From: Methanomassiliicoccales archaeon
GTDB lineage: Archaea > Thermoplasmatota > Thermoplasmata > Methanomassiliicoccales > UBA472
Assembly (NCBI GenBank): GCA_036504055.1
Contig: DASXVU010000006.1
Location: forward strand, 1 to 35,123
Direction: 5' to 3'
Length of the DNA stretch: 35,123 bases
Under the pieces are notes generated by a model that worked only from the letters and a program-made list of their open reading frames with translations, did no database searches and was not told the DNA's origin. Of this stretch, positions 9,106 through 17,800 are shown piece after piece (position 1 is the first letter of the stretch; each line of letters starts with the position of its first letter). Both the position numbers and the translations under genes were made by a program.

Positions 9106-9114
9106 TATTAAAAA
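9106..9114 (-). promoter_or_regulatory. TATA box of tRNA-Pro, overlapping the tnpB stop codon
   Basis: TTTTTAATA on the minus strand is centred about 32 bp upstream of the tRNA 5' end, suited to a TATA element with a short 5' leader. The tnpB TAA (9110-9108) lies inside it. Confidence 0.55.
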
Positions 9115-10445
9115 CCTATCTGCCTCTCCTCCATTTCCCTCTTGCTTGGTTTATATCCTCCGAGCCTTGTTCCCGTCCAACCACACTCAAGTGTGAAAGC
9201 TAAGGTTGATCCAAAGGATTTTCCTTTCAACGAGTGCCAGTTGTCTGCCGTGGCGATTGCCCGAGTTTCAGGTGGCATTACAGACTTGCAACTAAGCTCC
9301 TCCTCTTCCTCGGGTCCCCGAATAGACCCGGATTCACCGCTTGTCGCATTTGGCTTACTGGCTTGTAGCCTACCCAATTCAGATATACCGATTTGGGCGA
9401 TGTTCCTGGCTGCATTCAGATCCGCATCCATCTGAAAGCTGCACTCAACGCACTTGAAGTTAGGGCCTTTTCGACTCTTACGGTTGGTATTTCCGCATTT
9501 TGAACATTTCTGGGATGTGAACATTCCGTTCACCACTAGAACTTCTTTACCCAGCTCCTCGGCCTTATACTCAATATCTTTCTGTAACTCCCAATATGGC
9601 CATACCGTCAGATCGCGGCGTACTTGCCATATTGGGGAACGTTTAGATCTTATGCCGGTCAAGTCTTCCAGCACGAATGTTCCAAAGGGCATCGATACTA
9701 TCTGCTTTGCGACGCGGTGGTTCTCACAAGCAACGAACCGTCTTTCTCTTCCTGCCATTTTCTTGAGTTTTCTCTTTGCAGAATGAGTGCCTATTGCTTG
9801 CAATTTCGCCCTCAGATAGGCGAATTTTCCTTTGACCCGTTTGACTTCGCTGGAGTTGAAAAACTTGTTATTCGAACATACGGCCAGGTTACGAAGGCCT
9901 CTGTCGATTCCTAAGACTCCTTGTTCCGTTGCCTCCGGAATTTCATTGTTCTCGAGGACTACGTGGAGGTAGAAGTTATTGGATTTATTTTCGAACCTCA
10001 GATAGGTACACCTAACCTGCCAACCAAGGTATCTTGCAAAATGTTTTGGGACCTTGAAAGAAGCCAAGACCCGAAATTCAAATGCCTGAATAGAAGCGTA
10101 TCCGCTCTCCAGATAGACGCTTGCCCCCCTCCACGGGTACCTAATTGAGGACAGGGGGGATTTCTTTGGTAAGACCTCGAATTTCGTGCTCTTCAATGCT
10201 TCGGTGGCCATGAAGCAAGCTGTCTGGACCATTGAAGCAGGCAGGCCAGGAAGGTTCTCCCTTATTTTGCTATACATAGCCATCGAGTTACCGATCTTGC
10301 TAGCTTCCTTATTTTCGAACCCATATTCCGCAGACATGTTGTAGGCCTGGGCGAACATCTGCATCGTTTTCAGCAACCTCGCCTTGTCCTCCTCGAAGCG
10401 AGGGTTGATCCGCAAAGTTATGGTCCGATACACTTCCAACCTCAA
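9108..10445 (-). CDS. tnpB: TnpB RNA-guided endonuclease of an IS200/IS605-family element
   Basis: A 445-residue TnpB (OrfB), the RNA-guided DNA nuclease ancestral to Cas12, which cuts sites matching the guide of its omega RNA. The RuvC-like site looks intact: Asp in GIDRG, Glu in LEDLTGI and Asp in DADLNAARNI. A four-cysteine zinc finger (CSKCG...CVEC) lies before the last Asp. The start is TTG at 10445; no ATG occurs near the N-terminus. No TnpA transposase is adjacent, so the element is a stand-alone TnpB unit, moved in trans or retained for another role. The last 95 residues are low-complexity and unlike the nuclease core, as expected where coding sequence overlaps the omega RNA. The gene ends 30 bp upstream of tRNA-Pro. 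GC is lower than in its neighbours, consistent with transfer. Confidence 0.92.
   Translation of the reverse strand: MRLEVYRTITLRINPRFEEDKARLLKTMQMFAQAYNMSAEYGFENKEASKIGNSMAMYSKIRENLPGLPASMVQTACFMATEALKSTKFEVLPKKSPLSSIRYPWRGASVYLESGYASIQAFEFRVLASFKVPKHFARYLGWQVRCTYLRFENKSNNFYLHVVLENNEIPEATEQGVLGIDRGLRNLAVCSNNKFFNSSEVKRVKGKFAYLRAKLQAIGTHSAKRKLKKMAGRERRFVACENHRVAKQIVSMPFGTFVLEDLTGIRSKRSPIWQVRRDLTVWPYWELQKDIEYKAEELGKEVLVVNGMFTSQKCSKCGNTNRKSRKGPNFKCVECSFQMDADLNAARNIAQIGISELGRLQASKPNATSGESGSIRGPEEEEELSCKSVMPPETRAIATADNWHSLKGKSFGSTLAFTLECGWTGTRLGGYKPSKREMEERQIGF
9110..9240 (-). ncRNA. Candidate omega RNA (reRNA) region overlapping the 3' end of tnpB
   Basis: In IS200/IS605 elements the guide RNA scaffold overlaps the tnpB 3' end. 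Two compact hairpins lie here: CACAC/GTGTG with a 4-nt loop (9182-9195) and AAAGGA/TCCTTT with a 3-nt loop (9213-9227). The exact ends and the guide cannot be fixed from this copy alone. Confidence 0.3.
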
Positions 10446-10736
10446 ACACCAAGGGATCGATCGAGGTCTTTACTCTGACGGTGAGAGGTGACCGAAACTA
10501 TGATTCCTCTGGGAACTCTGGGCTAGCTTTTTCCCCCGCTCTCAGAATGCCTGGCTAATTAATATCCTAAAAAAAGTAATTATGTGGCATTTTTCGGACT
10601 CTGAAACTGCCCTCGTATCAACCAAAAGCCTACATATGGAATCGTCGTAACCGGCAAACGGTGCTTAGTCGACCGGCATTTCATTATTATCCACATAGTT
10701 CGAACTTCTCATATTGTCGTACCTCACCTACGTCAA
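10446..10736. other. Intergenic region between divergent tnpB and HTH regulator genes
   Basis: No gene seen. The region presumably holds the left end of the TnpB element and the tnpB promoter; AT-rich patches lie near 10555-10595. Two CCGGCA copies occur near 10649 and 10672. No clear terminal repeat was identified. Confidence 0.4.
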
Positions 10737-10745
10737 TTATAAATA
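10737..10745 (+). promoter_or_regulatory. TATA box of the mevalonate-block operon
   Basis: TTATAAATA is centred about 29 bp before the ATG at 10770. Transcription should therefore start at or within a few bases of the start codon, giving a leaderless mRNA. Confidence 0.7.
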
Positions 10746-10769
10746 CCGACCAAGAATTAACCGGCCTCC

Positions 10770-11453
10770 ATGCGGGAGCAGCTCAGGGAAAAAATGGCTG
10801 GCGAGATCGTCCTGTCCGTGGATGCGGGCAAAACGATCAGGAAGTGGAGGGAGGAGTTCGGGGTCTCCCAGCAGGAGCTGGCAAAGTACATGGGCGTTTC
10901 CCCGTCGGTCATCAGCGATTACGAATCGGGAAGGCGCAGATCTCCCGGGATCGTCATCGTCAGAAGACTGGTCGATGGTCTGATCGCGCTCGATGAAGCG
11001 TCAGGCGGCAAGATTCTGAAGAAATACGACCTGGCCGAGAAGAGCGATTGCATCATCAGCATAAAGGAGTTCAAGTCGTCCTTAAAGGCATCGGACTTCG
11101 TCCAGACGATCGAGGGCGAGCCGCTCACCAAGAGCGTCAGCCTGGATATGGACATTCACGGGTTCACGATCATCGATTCGATGAAGGCCATCACCGCGCT
11201 GAGCTCGATGGACTACCTGAAGATCTACGGTTGGAGCAGCGAAAGGGCACTGATCTTCACTGGGGTCAAGTTCGGCCGTTCTCCAATGATCGCGATACGG
11301 GCGCATCCGATGAAACCGGCCTTGGTAGTGTACCACCGCCCGGAACACGTGGACGACCTGGCCATACGCCTGGCGACGCTGGAAGGATTACCGCTGATCA
11401 AGACTACGTTACCGATCCAGACCCTCGTGGAGAGGTTGGAACGGATAGAGTAA
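10770..11453 (+). CDS. XRE-type HTH transcriptional regulator of the HMG-CoA synthase operon
   Basis: A 227-residue DNA-binding protein. Residues about 19-60 form a Cro/CI-type helix-turn-helix ([34 protein letters not shown]). The remaining 160 residues are an archaeal-specific region that could sense a ligand. An ATG at 10770 placed for leaderless expression is preferred; an ATG eight codons later (MAGEIVLS) is possible. Its stop is 13 bp before the HMG-CoA synthase gene, so it probably heads that operon. Regulation of isoprenoid precursor synthesis is inferred from this position, not from the sequence itself. Confidence 0.8.
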   Translation: MREQLREKMAGEIVLSVDAGKTIRKWREEFGVSQQELAKYMGVSPSVISDYESGRRRSPGIVIVRRLVDGLIALDEASGGKILKKYDLAEKSDCIISIKEFKSSLKASDFVQTIEGEPLTKSVSLDMDIHGFTIIDSMKAITALSSMDYLKIYGWSSERALIFTGVKFGRSPMIAIRAHPMKPALVVYHRPEHVDDLAIRLATLEGLPLIKTTLPIQTLVERLERIE

Positions 11454-11466
11454 GGAGGAATATTCA

Positions 11467-12525
11467 ATGGATGTGGGTATTGTAAGCTACGGAGCGTACG
11501 TGCCAAGGTACAGGATCGGGCCACAGGAGATCGGCCGGGTCTGGGGTGCGGATGGGGAAATGATGTCGAAGAACCTTCTGATCTTTTCCAAGTCCGTCCC
11601 GGCCCCCGATGAGGATGTTATAACCATCTCTGTGGAGGCGGCACGCGCCATGATGCGCCGGACCAATGTGAACCCGCAGGAAATCGGGGCTTTGTATGTC
11701 GGCTCGGAATCCCACCCCTACGCGGTGAAACCGACCGGGACCATAGTCGCCGAGGCCATCGAAGCCTCGCCGAACCTTACAGTGGCCGATTTCGAGTTCG
11801 CCTGCAAAGCGGGAACGGCAGCCATCCAGGTGTGCATGGGACTGGTTGGTTCAGGAATGATAAAGTACGGTGTGGCCATCGGGGCCGACACTTCCCAGGG
11901 AGCGCCCGGGGATGCCTTGGAGTACTCCGCTTCGGCCGGCGGCGCGGCCTATCTGATCGGTTCCAGCGAGATCATCGCCAGGATCAATTCGACCTTTTCA
12001 TACACCACTGACACCCCGGACTTCTGGAGGAGGGAGGGCCAGCCCTATCCGTCCCACGGCGGGAGGTTCACCGGCGAGCCTGCCTATTTCAAGCATATCA
12101 CATCAGCGGCCAAGGGCCTGCTGGCCAAGGTTGGTTCCAAACCGACCGACTATCAGTACGCCATCTTCCACCAGCCGAACGGCAAGTTCCCCATGCGGGT
12201 GGCCAAGCAGCTGGGCTTCACGGAGAAGCAGATCGAGACAGGACTGTTGACCCCGGTCATCGGCAACACCTACTCCGGAGCCGTCCCATTGGGACTGGCA
12301 TCGGTGCTGGACGTGGCGAGCCCGGGCGACCGCATCTTCGTCGTGGCCTATGGGTCCGGCGCCGGCGCGGACGGCTTCGACATCACCGTCACGGACAAGA
12401 TCGCCGCATACCGGCGGGACGAGGCCCCCACGGTCAAGCAGATACTGGAGAACAAGAAGTTCATCGATTACGCCACGTATGCTAAGTTCCGCGGCAAGAT
12501 CAGGCTCAAGGAGGGATCCGAGTGA
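11467..12525 (+). CDS. Hydroxymethylglutaryl-CoA synthase (archaeal type)
   Basis: A 352-residue enzyme that condenses acetyl-CoA with acetoacetyl-CoA to HMG-CoA, the committed precursor of mevalonate and archaeal lipids. The thiolase-fold active site is complete: nucleophile Cys113 in FACKAGTAA, Glu81 in [12 protein letters not shown] and His235 in [11 protein letters not shown]. The length is standard for archaeal HMGCS. A strong AAGGAGG lies 8 nt before the ATG. The stop overlaps the thiolase GTG as GTGA, so the two are translationally coupled. In characterised archaea this protein forms a complex with thiolase and DUF35 partners that channels the intermediate. Confidence 0.95.
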   Translation: MDVGIVSYGAYVPRYRIGPQEIGRVWGADGEMMSKNLLIFSKSVPAPDEDVITISVEAARAMMRRTNVNPQEIGALYVGSESHPYAVKPTGTIVAEAIEASPNLTVADFEFACKAGTAAIQVCMGLVGSGMIKYGVAIGADTSQGAPGDALEYSASAGGAAYLIGSSEIIARINSTFSYTTDTPDFWRREGQPYPSHGGRFTGEPAYFKHITSAAKGLLAKVGSKPTDYQYAIFHQPNGKFPMRVAKQLGFTEKQIETGLLTPVIGNTYSGAVPLGLASVLDVASPGDRIFVVAYGSGAGADGFDITVTDKIAAYRRDEAPTVKQILENKKFIDYATYAKFRGKIRLKEGSE

Positions 12526-13688
12526 GAGAGGTTGCAGTCATTGGAATAGGCGCCACCAAGTTCGGCGAGCTATGGGACCTATCGTTCCGGGAGATCGGCA
12601 TACAGGCAGGATTGGCGGCGGTCTACGATGCCAACCTGTCCGGCGAGGACATCGATGCCCTCTATGTGGGCAATATGTCCGCGGGAAGATACATCCAGCA
12701 GGAGCACGTAGCGGCGTTGATCGCCGATTACTCGGGCATGGCCAGGGACAACATACCGGCGACCCGTGTGGAGGCGGCCGGTGCGTCCGGAGGCCTGGCG
12801 CTGCGCCAGGGATACATGGCGGTGGCATCCGGCATGCACGATATCGTCGTGGTGGGCGGAGCGGAGAAGATGACCGATGTCGGCGACAACGAGTCGAACG
12901 AGATCCAGTCATCAGCGGCCGATGAGCAATGGGAGGTCACTTTCGGAGCGACCTTCCCGTCCCTGCACGCCATGATCGCCCGCCGTCACATGCATGACTT
13001 CGGCACCACTCGCGAGCAAATAGCCCAAGTGGCGGTCAAGAACCACAAGCATGGCTCACTGAACCCGAAGGCCCAGTATCAGAAGGAGATAAGCCTGGAT
13101 ACGGTGCTCAAGTCGCCCGTGGTCTCGGACCCGCTCGGCATGTTCGACTGCGCCCCCAACTCTGACGGGGCGGCGGCAGTGGTGCTGTGCGCGATGGAGA
13201 AGGCCAAGAAATACACCGACACCCCGGTCAAGATACTGGCATCGGGCCAGGCATCGGACACGCTGGCATTGCATCACCGCAGCAGCATCGTCGGGTTCAA
13301 CGCCACCAGGGTCGCGGCGGAACGCGCGTTCAAACAGGCCCGGCTGACGGCCAAGGACGTCAACTTCGCCGAGGTGCACGACAACTTCACCATATCCGAG
13401 ATATTGGCCATCGAGGACCTGGGCTTCTTCCCCAAGGGACAGGGCGGAAAGGCCACCATGGACGGGCAGACGCTGCTCGGCGGCAAGATCGCCATCAACA
13501 CCTCCGGAGGCCTGAAGGCGAGAGGCGATCCGATCGGCGCCACCGGAGTTGCGCAGATCGTCGAGGTCGTCACCCAGCTGCGCGGCCAGGCTGGAAAGCG
13601 CCAGGTGGCCGATGCCAAGGTCGGACTGGCGCAGAACGTGGGCGGGACCGGCGCCACGGCCGTCGTCCATATCCTGGGGGTGGCCTGA
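12522..13688 (+). CDS. Thiolase-family protein of the HMG-CoA synthase complex, lacking standard catalytic residues
   Basis: A 388-residue protein of the archaeal/SCP2-like thiolase family, normally acetoacetyl-CoA thiolase. Its fold and operon place are conserved, but three active-site positions differ. The nucleophile motif (family: ACASGG) reads AAGASGG with Gly87; the HDCF motif reads HDNF with Asn288; the GHP motif reads GDP with Asp336. His286 of HDxF remains. The codons (GGT, AAC, GAT) are clear and the frame is otherwise perfect, so random sequencing error is unlikely. It may be a structural, acyl-binding or regulatory partner of the synthase, or use other chemistry. It starts with GTG overlapping the synthase stop and its TGA shares one base with the next ATG (TGATG). 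The family is firm; enzymatic activity is in doubt. Confidence 0.9.
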   Translation: MREVAVIGIGATKFGELWDLSFREIGIQAGLAAVYDANLSGEDIDALYVGNMSAGRYIQQEHVAALIADYSGMARDNIPATRVEAAGASGGLALRQGYMAVASGMHDIVVVGGAEKMTDVGDNESNEIQSSAADEQWEVTFGATFPSLHAMIARRHMHDFGTTREQIAQVAVKNHKHGSLNPKAQYQKEISLDTVLKSPVVSDPLGMFDCAPNSDGAAAVVLCAMEKAKKYTDTPVKILASGQASDTLALHHRSSIVGFNATRVAAERAFKQARLTAKDVNFAEVHDNFTISEILAIEDLGFFPKGQGGKATMDGQTLLGGKIAINTSGGLKARGDPIGATGVAQIVEVVTQLRGQAGKRQVADAKVGLAQNVGGTGATAVVHILGVA

Positions 13689-14092
13689 TGACCACCGCCA
13701 GGTTCTGGAGGGAGAACGCCTCGCGTTACAACATGACCGGCGCCCAGTGCACCGTTTGCGGGAAGGTGCACTTCCCTCCGCGGTCAGTGTGCCCGACCTG
13801 TCACCGTAAGTCCATCGGGAAGATCGTGCCACTGAAGCTGAAGGGTGAGGGAGAGGTCTTCTCCTATACCGTGGTCCATGAGGCTCCGTCCCAGTTCGAG
13901 ATGCAGAAGCCCTACGTCATGGCCATCATCCGGATGAAGGAAGGGGTCATGGTCACGGGCCAACTGATCGACATCGATCAGAACGAGCTTTCGATCGGCA
14001 TGAAGGTCAGGGCGACCATGAGAAAACTGGGATCGGATGGGCCTGATGGAGTGATCCATTATGGCTACAAGTTCGCGCCGGTCAGGCAGTGA
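13688..14092 (+). CDS. DUF35 zinc-ribbon/OB-fold protein, scaffold of the thiolase-HMG-CoA synthase complex
   Basis: A 134-residue protein with a rubredoxin-like zinc ribbon (Cys21, Cys24, Cys35, Cys38) and a C-terminal OB-fold (GEGEVFSYTVVHEAP...VTGQLIDID). In the characterised archaeal complex this subunit bridges thiolase and synthase and helps form the shared CoA-binding channel. It is the last gene of the coupled operon, with TGATG overlap to the thiolase gene. Its intact state suggests that the complex still assembles even if the thiolase is inactive. Confidence 0.92.
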   Translation: MTTARFWRENASRYNMTGAQCTVCGKVHFPPRSVCPTCHRKSIGKIVPLKLKGEGEVFSYTVVHEAPSQFEMQKPYVMAIIRMKEGVMVTGQLIDIDQNELSIGMKVRATMRKLGSDGPDGVIHYGYKFAPVRQ

Positions 14093-14303
14093 ACGGCACC
14101 ATCCCGGCGAAACCTCTTAACCCCTCATCATTTGTTTCGGCCATAAGAACCTGACAGCGTTCCGGGCATTCATGACAGGATCGACAGGGGAACGATCGCA
14201 TGGCCGGTCCATACAGCTCCATGACCGGAGGTTTCATCTCACCCCAACACCTAGAAGGGTATGGCATCCTTCGCCACAGGCATCGGATCCGGGATGGAAC
14301 GAA

Positions 14304-14792
14304 ATGTCCGAGCTGAAGACCGTGGAGCACGTCGACCTCACCAGGTACATGGGAACATGGTACGAGATCGCGAAATTCCCGCAGAGGTTCGAAAAGGGCC
14401 TGGTGGGAGTGACCGCAACCTACTCGCTGCTGCCGAACGGAAAGGTCCAGGTCATCAATGGCGGATATGTCGGGGACCTCAGCGGCAGACACCGGACCGC
14501 CAAGGGCAAGGCTTGGGTGGTCGACACGGGTTCGAATGCCAAGCTGAAGGTAAGCTTCTTCTGGCCCTTCGCTGCCGACTACTGGATCCTGGAACTGGGA
14601 AAGGAATACGAATATGCGGTCGTGGGCGACGGATCGAGGAAATACCTCTGGATCCTTTCACGGACGCCCCGGATGGACGTTGCCGTGTATGACGAACTGC
14701 TCCAGCGCATCGGTGAGAAGGGATTCGACACATCAAGGCTGGAGAAGGATCCTCAGCAGAACGGCCATCGACAGGATGTCGGTTCCGGATGA
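14304..14792 (+). CDS. Lipocalin (Blc-type), without signal peptide
   Basis: A 162-residue beta-barrel lipid-binding protein. The lipocalin signature is clear near the N-terminus: YMGTWYEIAKFPQRFEKG (residues about 15-32), followed by GVTATYSLLPNGKVQVIN and, near residues 110-117, YLWILSRTP, the family's third conserved region. Bacterial Blc proteins are outer-membrane lipoproteins; here there is neither signal peptide nor lipobox, so the protein should be cytoplasmic. The ATG at 14304 is chosen because upstream in-frame sequence does not resemble lipocalin. It stands apart from the mevalonate operon (211 bp). Lipocalins are uncommon in archaea, so transfer from bacteria is possible. Confidence 0.88.
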   Translation: MSELKTVEHVDLTRYMGTWYEIAKFPQRFEKGLVGVTATYSLLPNGKVQVINGGYVGDLSGRHRTAKGKAWVVDTGSNAKLKVSFFWPFAADYWILELGKEYEYAVVGDGSRKYLWILSRTPRMDVAVYDELLQRIGEKGFDTSRLEKDPQQNGHRQDVGSG

Positions 14793-14826
14793 ATGATGTC
14801 GTCGGACCGGTGAGGGACCGTTCGTC

Positions 14827-17800
14827 CTACCCGACCGTCAGTTCGAGCTCGGACTCGAAGCCGACCATCTCCTCAGATACAAGCGGCTTGCAGGACAGCA
14901 TCAGTTTGACCATGATCGAACCGGAGCTTTTCGGGCAGATCGAGACATCGACGGTCCTCTTCTCGCCCTTAGGCAACCGGTCGATGTCGGTCAGCCCCTT
15001 CACCTCGACATCCCCGACGATTTCCAGTTTGATCTCCCGGGCCGCTGCGATGCCGTTATTGGTGACGTGCAGGCGGAATTTGGCCCATTCCCCTCTCTTC
15101 GGCTCGTCCATGAAATCGATGTCGATGCCTATGTCCGGCATCATGAGCTCCTTCTGTTCCTCCACCTTTGCCATCGCCTCACGGAGTAGCGTCATCCCCT
15201 GTTTGGTATCGATGTTGCGAAGCGCGTCCGCCTTCTTCAGAATCTGTTCCGCCGCGACCACGGGCATGTCGGCCGCCCTCAACGTGTCCAGCTCGGCCTT
15301 CAGCTTATTACGGACCTTCTTGAACTCCTCCGTCGCGGCGGTGGCCGCGCCTATCAGGCGTTCGCTCTTCTGCAGGGTCCGGAAGGCCTCGCCGATGTCC
15401 TGCATCAGGAGGACCCCGGTGGCGCTGGTGTACAGCCCTTCACTTGCACTGACGTCCAGGCCGGTCCTTCTGGCCTTCTCTATCCCTTCGGACACCTTCC
15501 TGCGTTTCCGATCGAACTCATCGAGGGTCACCTGACGCAGCGTCCTTACGCCGACCGTCAGCATTTCCAGGTTCTTCGGGCCGAAGGTGCCGATCTTGAT
15601 CTCCTGCAGCTTCAGCACGCTTGGGGAGAGCTTCGAACGGTCGTAACCGATCTCGGATAGAAGCTTGAACAGCTTGGTCATCTCGGCATGGTTACGGCCG
15701 GATTCACGTCGGGCAACATCCTGGAACTGTGCATTTGCCCGGTGCAGGTAAAGGGAAGACCTTTCGAAATCCATGGAAAGCAATGCCTCATCGGTCTGGT
15801 CCAGCAGCATGCCTATGTTCGTCCGATCATCACCTTCGTCCAGGAACTGGAAGTCATGTTTGAGAGATTGCAGCTCCGCCATCCTGGCCTCGAACATCTC
15901 GCGCAATTGGGTAAGTTCGTCGCGGCTCCGGAGGGCCAAAGCGCTGGCCTCTGCGAAGGCCTTATCCTTCAGCTTTTCCTCGGCTTTGGCCATGAGCTGC
16001 CTGAGTTCCTCTGAATAGACCCCGGACGCGGCGGCCTCATCGAACCTGGAACGCACCTCGACGATGGTGCGCTGGACCGAATCCCTGATCTCCTTCACCT
16101 TAAGCAGTTCGTCCTCGTAGTTGCGCACCAGCGGAAGCACGTCACGGAACCGGCGCTGGTTGATGCGCTCGTTGATGTCCTTGCGTATGCGGTCGACGAT
16201 GACCAGGTCCGGCCCTTCCAGTTCCTCCCTTCTCATCTTCACGTCGACCTCGTCGAGCTTTCTGGAGGCCATCATGTCCATCAGGTGGGCCGCCTGGTCC
16301 ACGGCACGCTTGGAAAGCTCCATGGCTAGCGGGTGATTGCCCTGCTTTTGGATGATGCGTGCCTGGTTCAACGTCTCGACGGCCGGCGAGACGTTCACAC
16401 CCAGGTCCTGGATCGCCTTGAGGGTGGCCATGGTCCGTTCGATCTGTTCATTGGCCTTCTGTTCCATGAGCATCAGTTGGTCCAGCTCGCTCCTGGTCAT
16501 CTGTGCCGCCCGTAGTGCTTCCAGATACCGTTTCTCAGCCAGCAGGCTGGCGGCCTTTGTTAGTATCTGTTGCGGTGAGCTGATGTCTATCCCGGCGCTC
16601 CTGGTTCTTTCTAGCAACGATCTGCATACCTCGAGCTCCCGCGAGATACCGGACGCCAGCTGGCCCCTGATCAGTTCGATGCCGCTGTTCATCGTCTTCA
16701 GGGCGGTCAGGTGGCCGTTCTTGCCTTCCAGCTCGGTGGCGGCCTGGATCGATGACATCGCTGACGAAGTGTCCAGACCGAGCGTGTCCATGGCCATCAC
16801 CAATTCCTTGGCCTCCTCGATCCTCCTTGCCGCCATGAACGGGGCCACTATGACCTCGGTCTCGGCGTATGAGGCCGCGGAGGCGGCGCGTGCGTCCCCA
16901 TACTTGCCGCTCTCGAACATGCGCTTGGTCTTCAGGAGCAGGTCCGTGGCCTTCCTGGTATCGATGCCTTTGGAGTCCGCCTCCTCGAGCAGGGTGGAGA
17001 TCTCTACGATCCGGTCGTAGATCTCCACATGGACGCTGGTCAGCTGTTTGAGGCTCGTTCCCGCATCCTTCAGGTTCTCGAACGCCTTCTGGAACGCCCC
17101 CTCCTTCAACGCCCGGCCGGCCTCCTCTAGGAGGTGCTCGGGTTTCATGACCTCGACGCCCTTCTTGCGCTCCAATGAGATGGCGCGGGATGTGGAGGCC
17201 ATCTCCCGGGTGAGCTCGTCAAGGATGATCGAATGGGAGAATTGGACGACGTCGTTGGCGGTGCGGAGGGCCTGCATGGTGCTGTTCTTGGCCCTCATCT
17301 CCTCCGCCTTGGCCATTTTGTCCTTGAGGGTGACGCTCTCGCAATTGAGCTCCTTGAGGATGTCGAGCATGCTACGGGCCTCTCCCAGCCTGGTCTCGAG
17401 GGCCTGCTTCTCCTCGCGGTTCAATGCCTCGGCCGCCTCCGCCGCCAGGTCATAGGCGTCAACGAACTCGTTCTTGTCCATCGCCTTGCGTGCCTGGTCC
17501 AGCATCGCCGAGGCGCTGCTGACGTCCATCGATCCCTTGTATGATTCCAGGTTCGCCCTCCCCTCGTCCAGGGCCTTCTGGACCTGGAACCGCAGCTTGG
17601 AATCCGTGGTCTCGGAGCATTTGGCGAGCAGTTCCGGGGCCACCGTGAACTCGCCCTTCTTGATGAGGTCGACGATCTTATCCAGCATCCCGTTCTCATC
17701 GGTGACGTCCACGCCTATGCGCGCCGCTCCGGCGAACTTGATCTCGATCGCCATCACGTCCTTGGCGTAGTGTTCCTCCAGCTGTTTGTTCAGCTCCGAT

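Noticed and set aside
14172-14303. Upstream extension of the lipocalin gene
   Set aside because: The extra 44 residues do not resemble lipocalin or a signal peptide; the ATG at 14304 gives the normal N-terminus.
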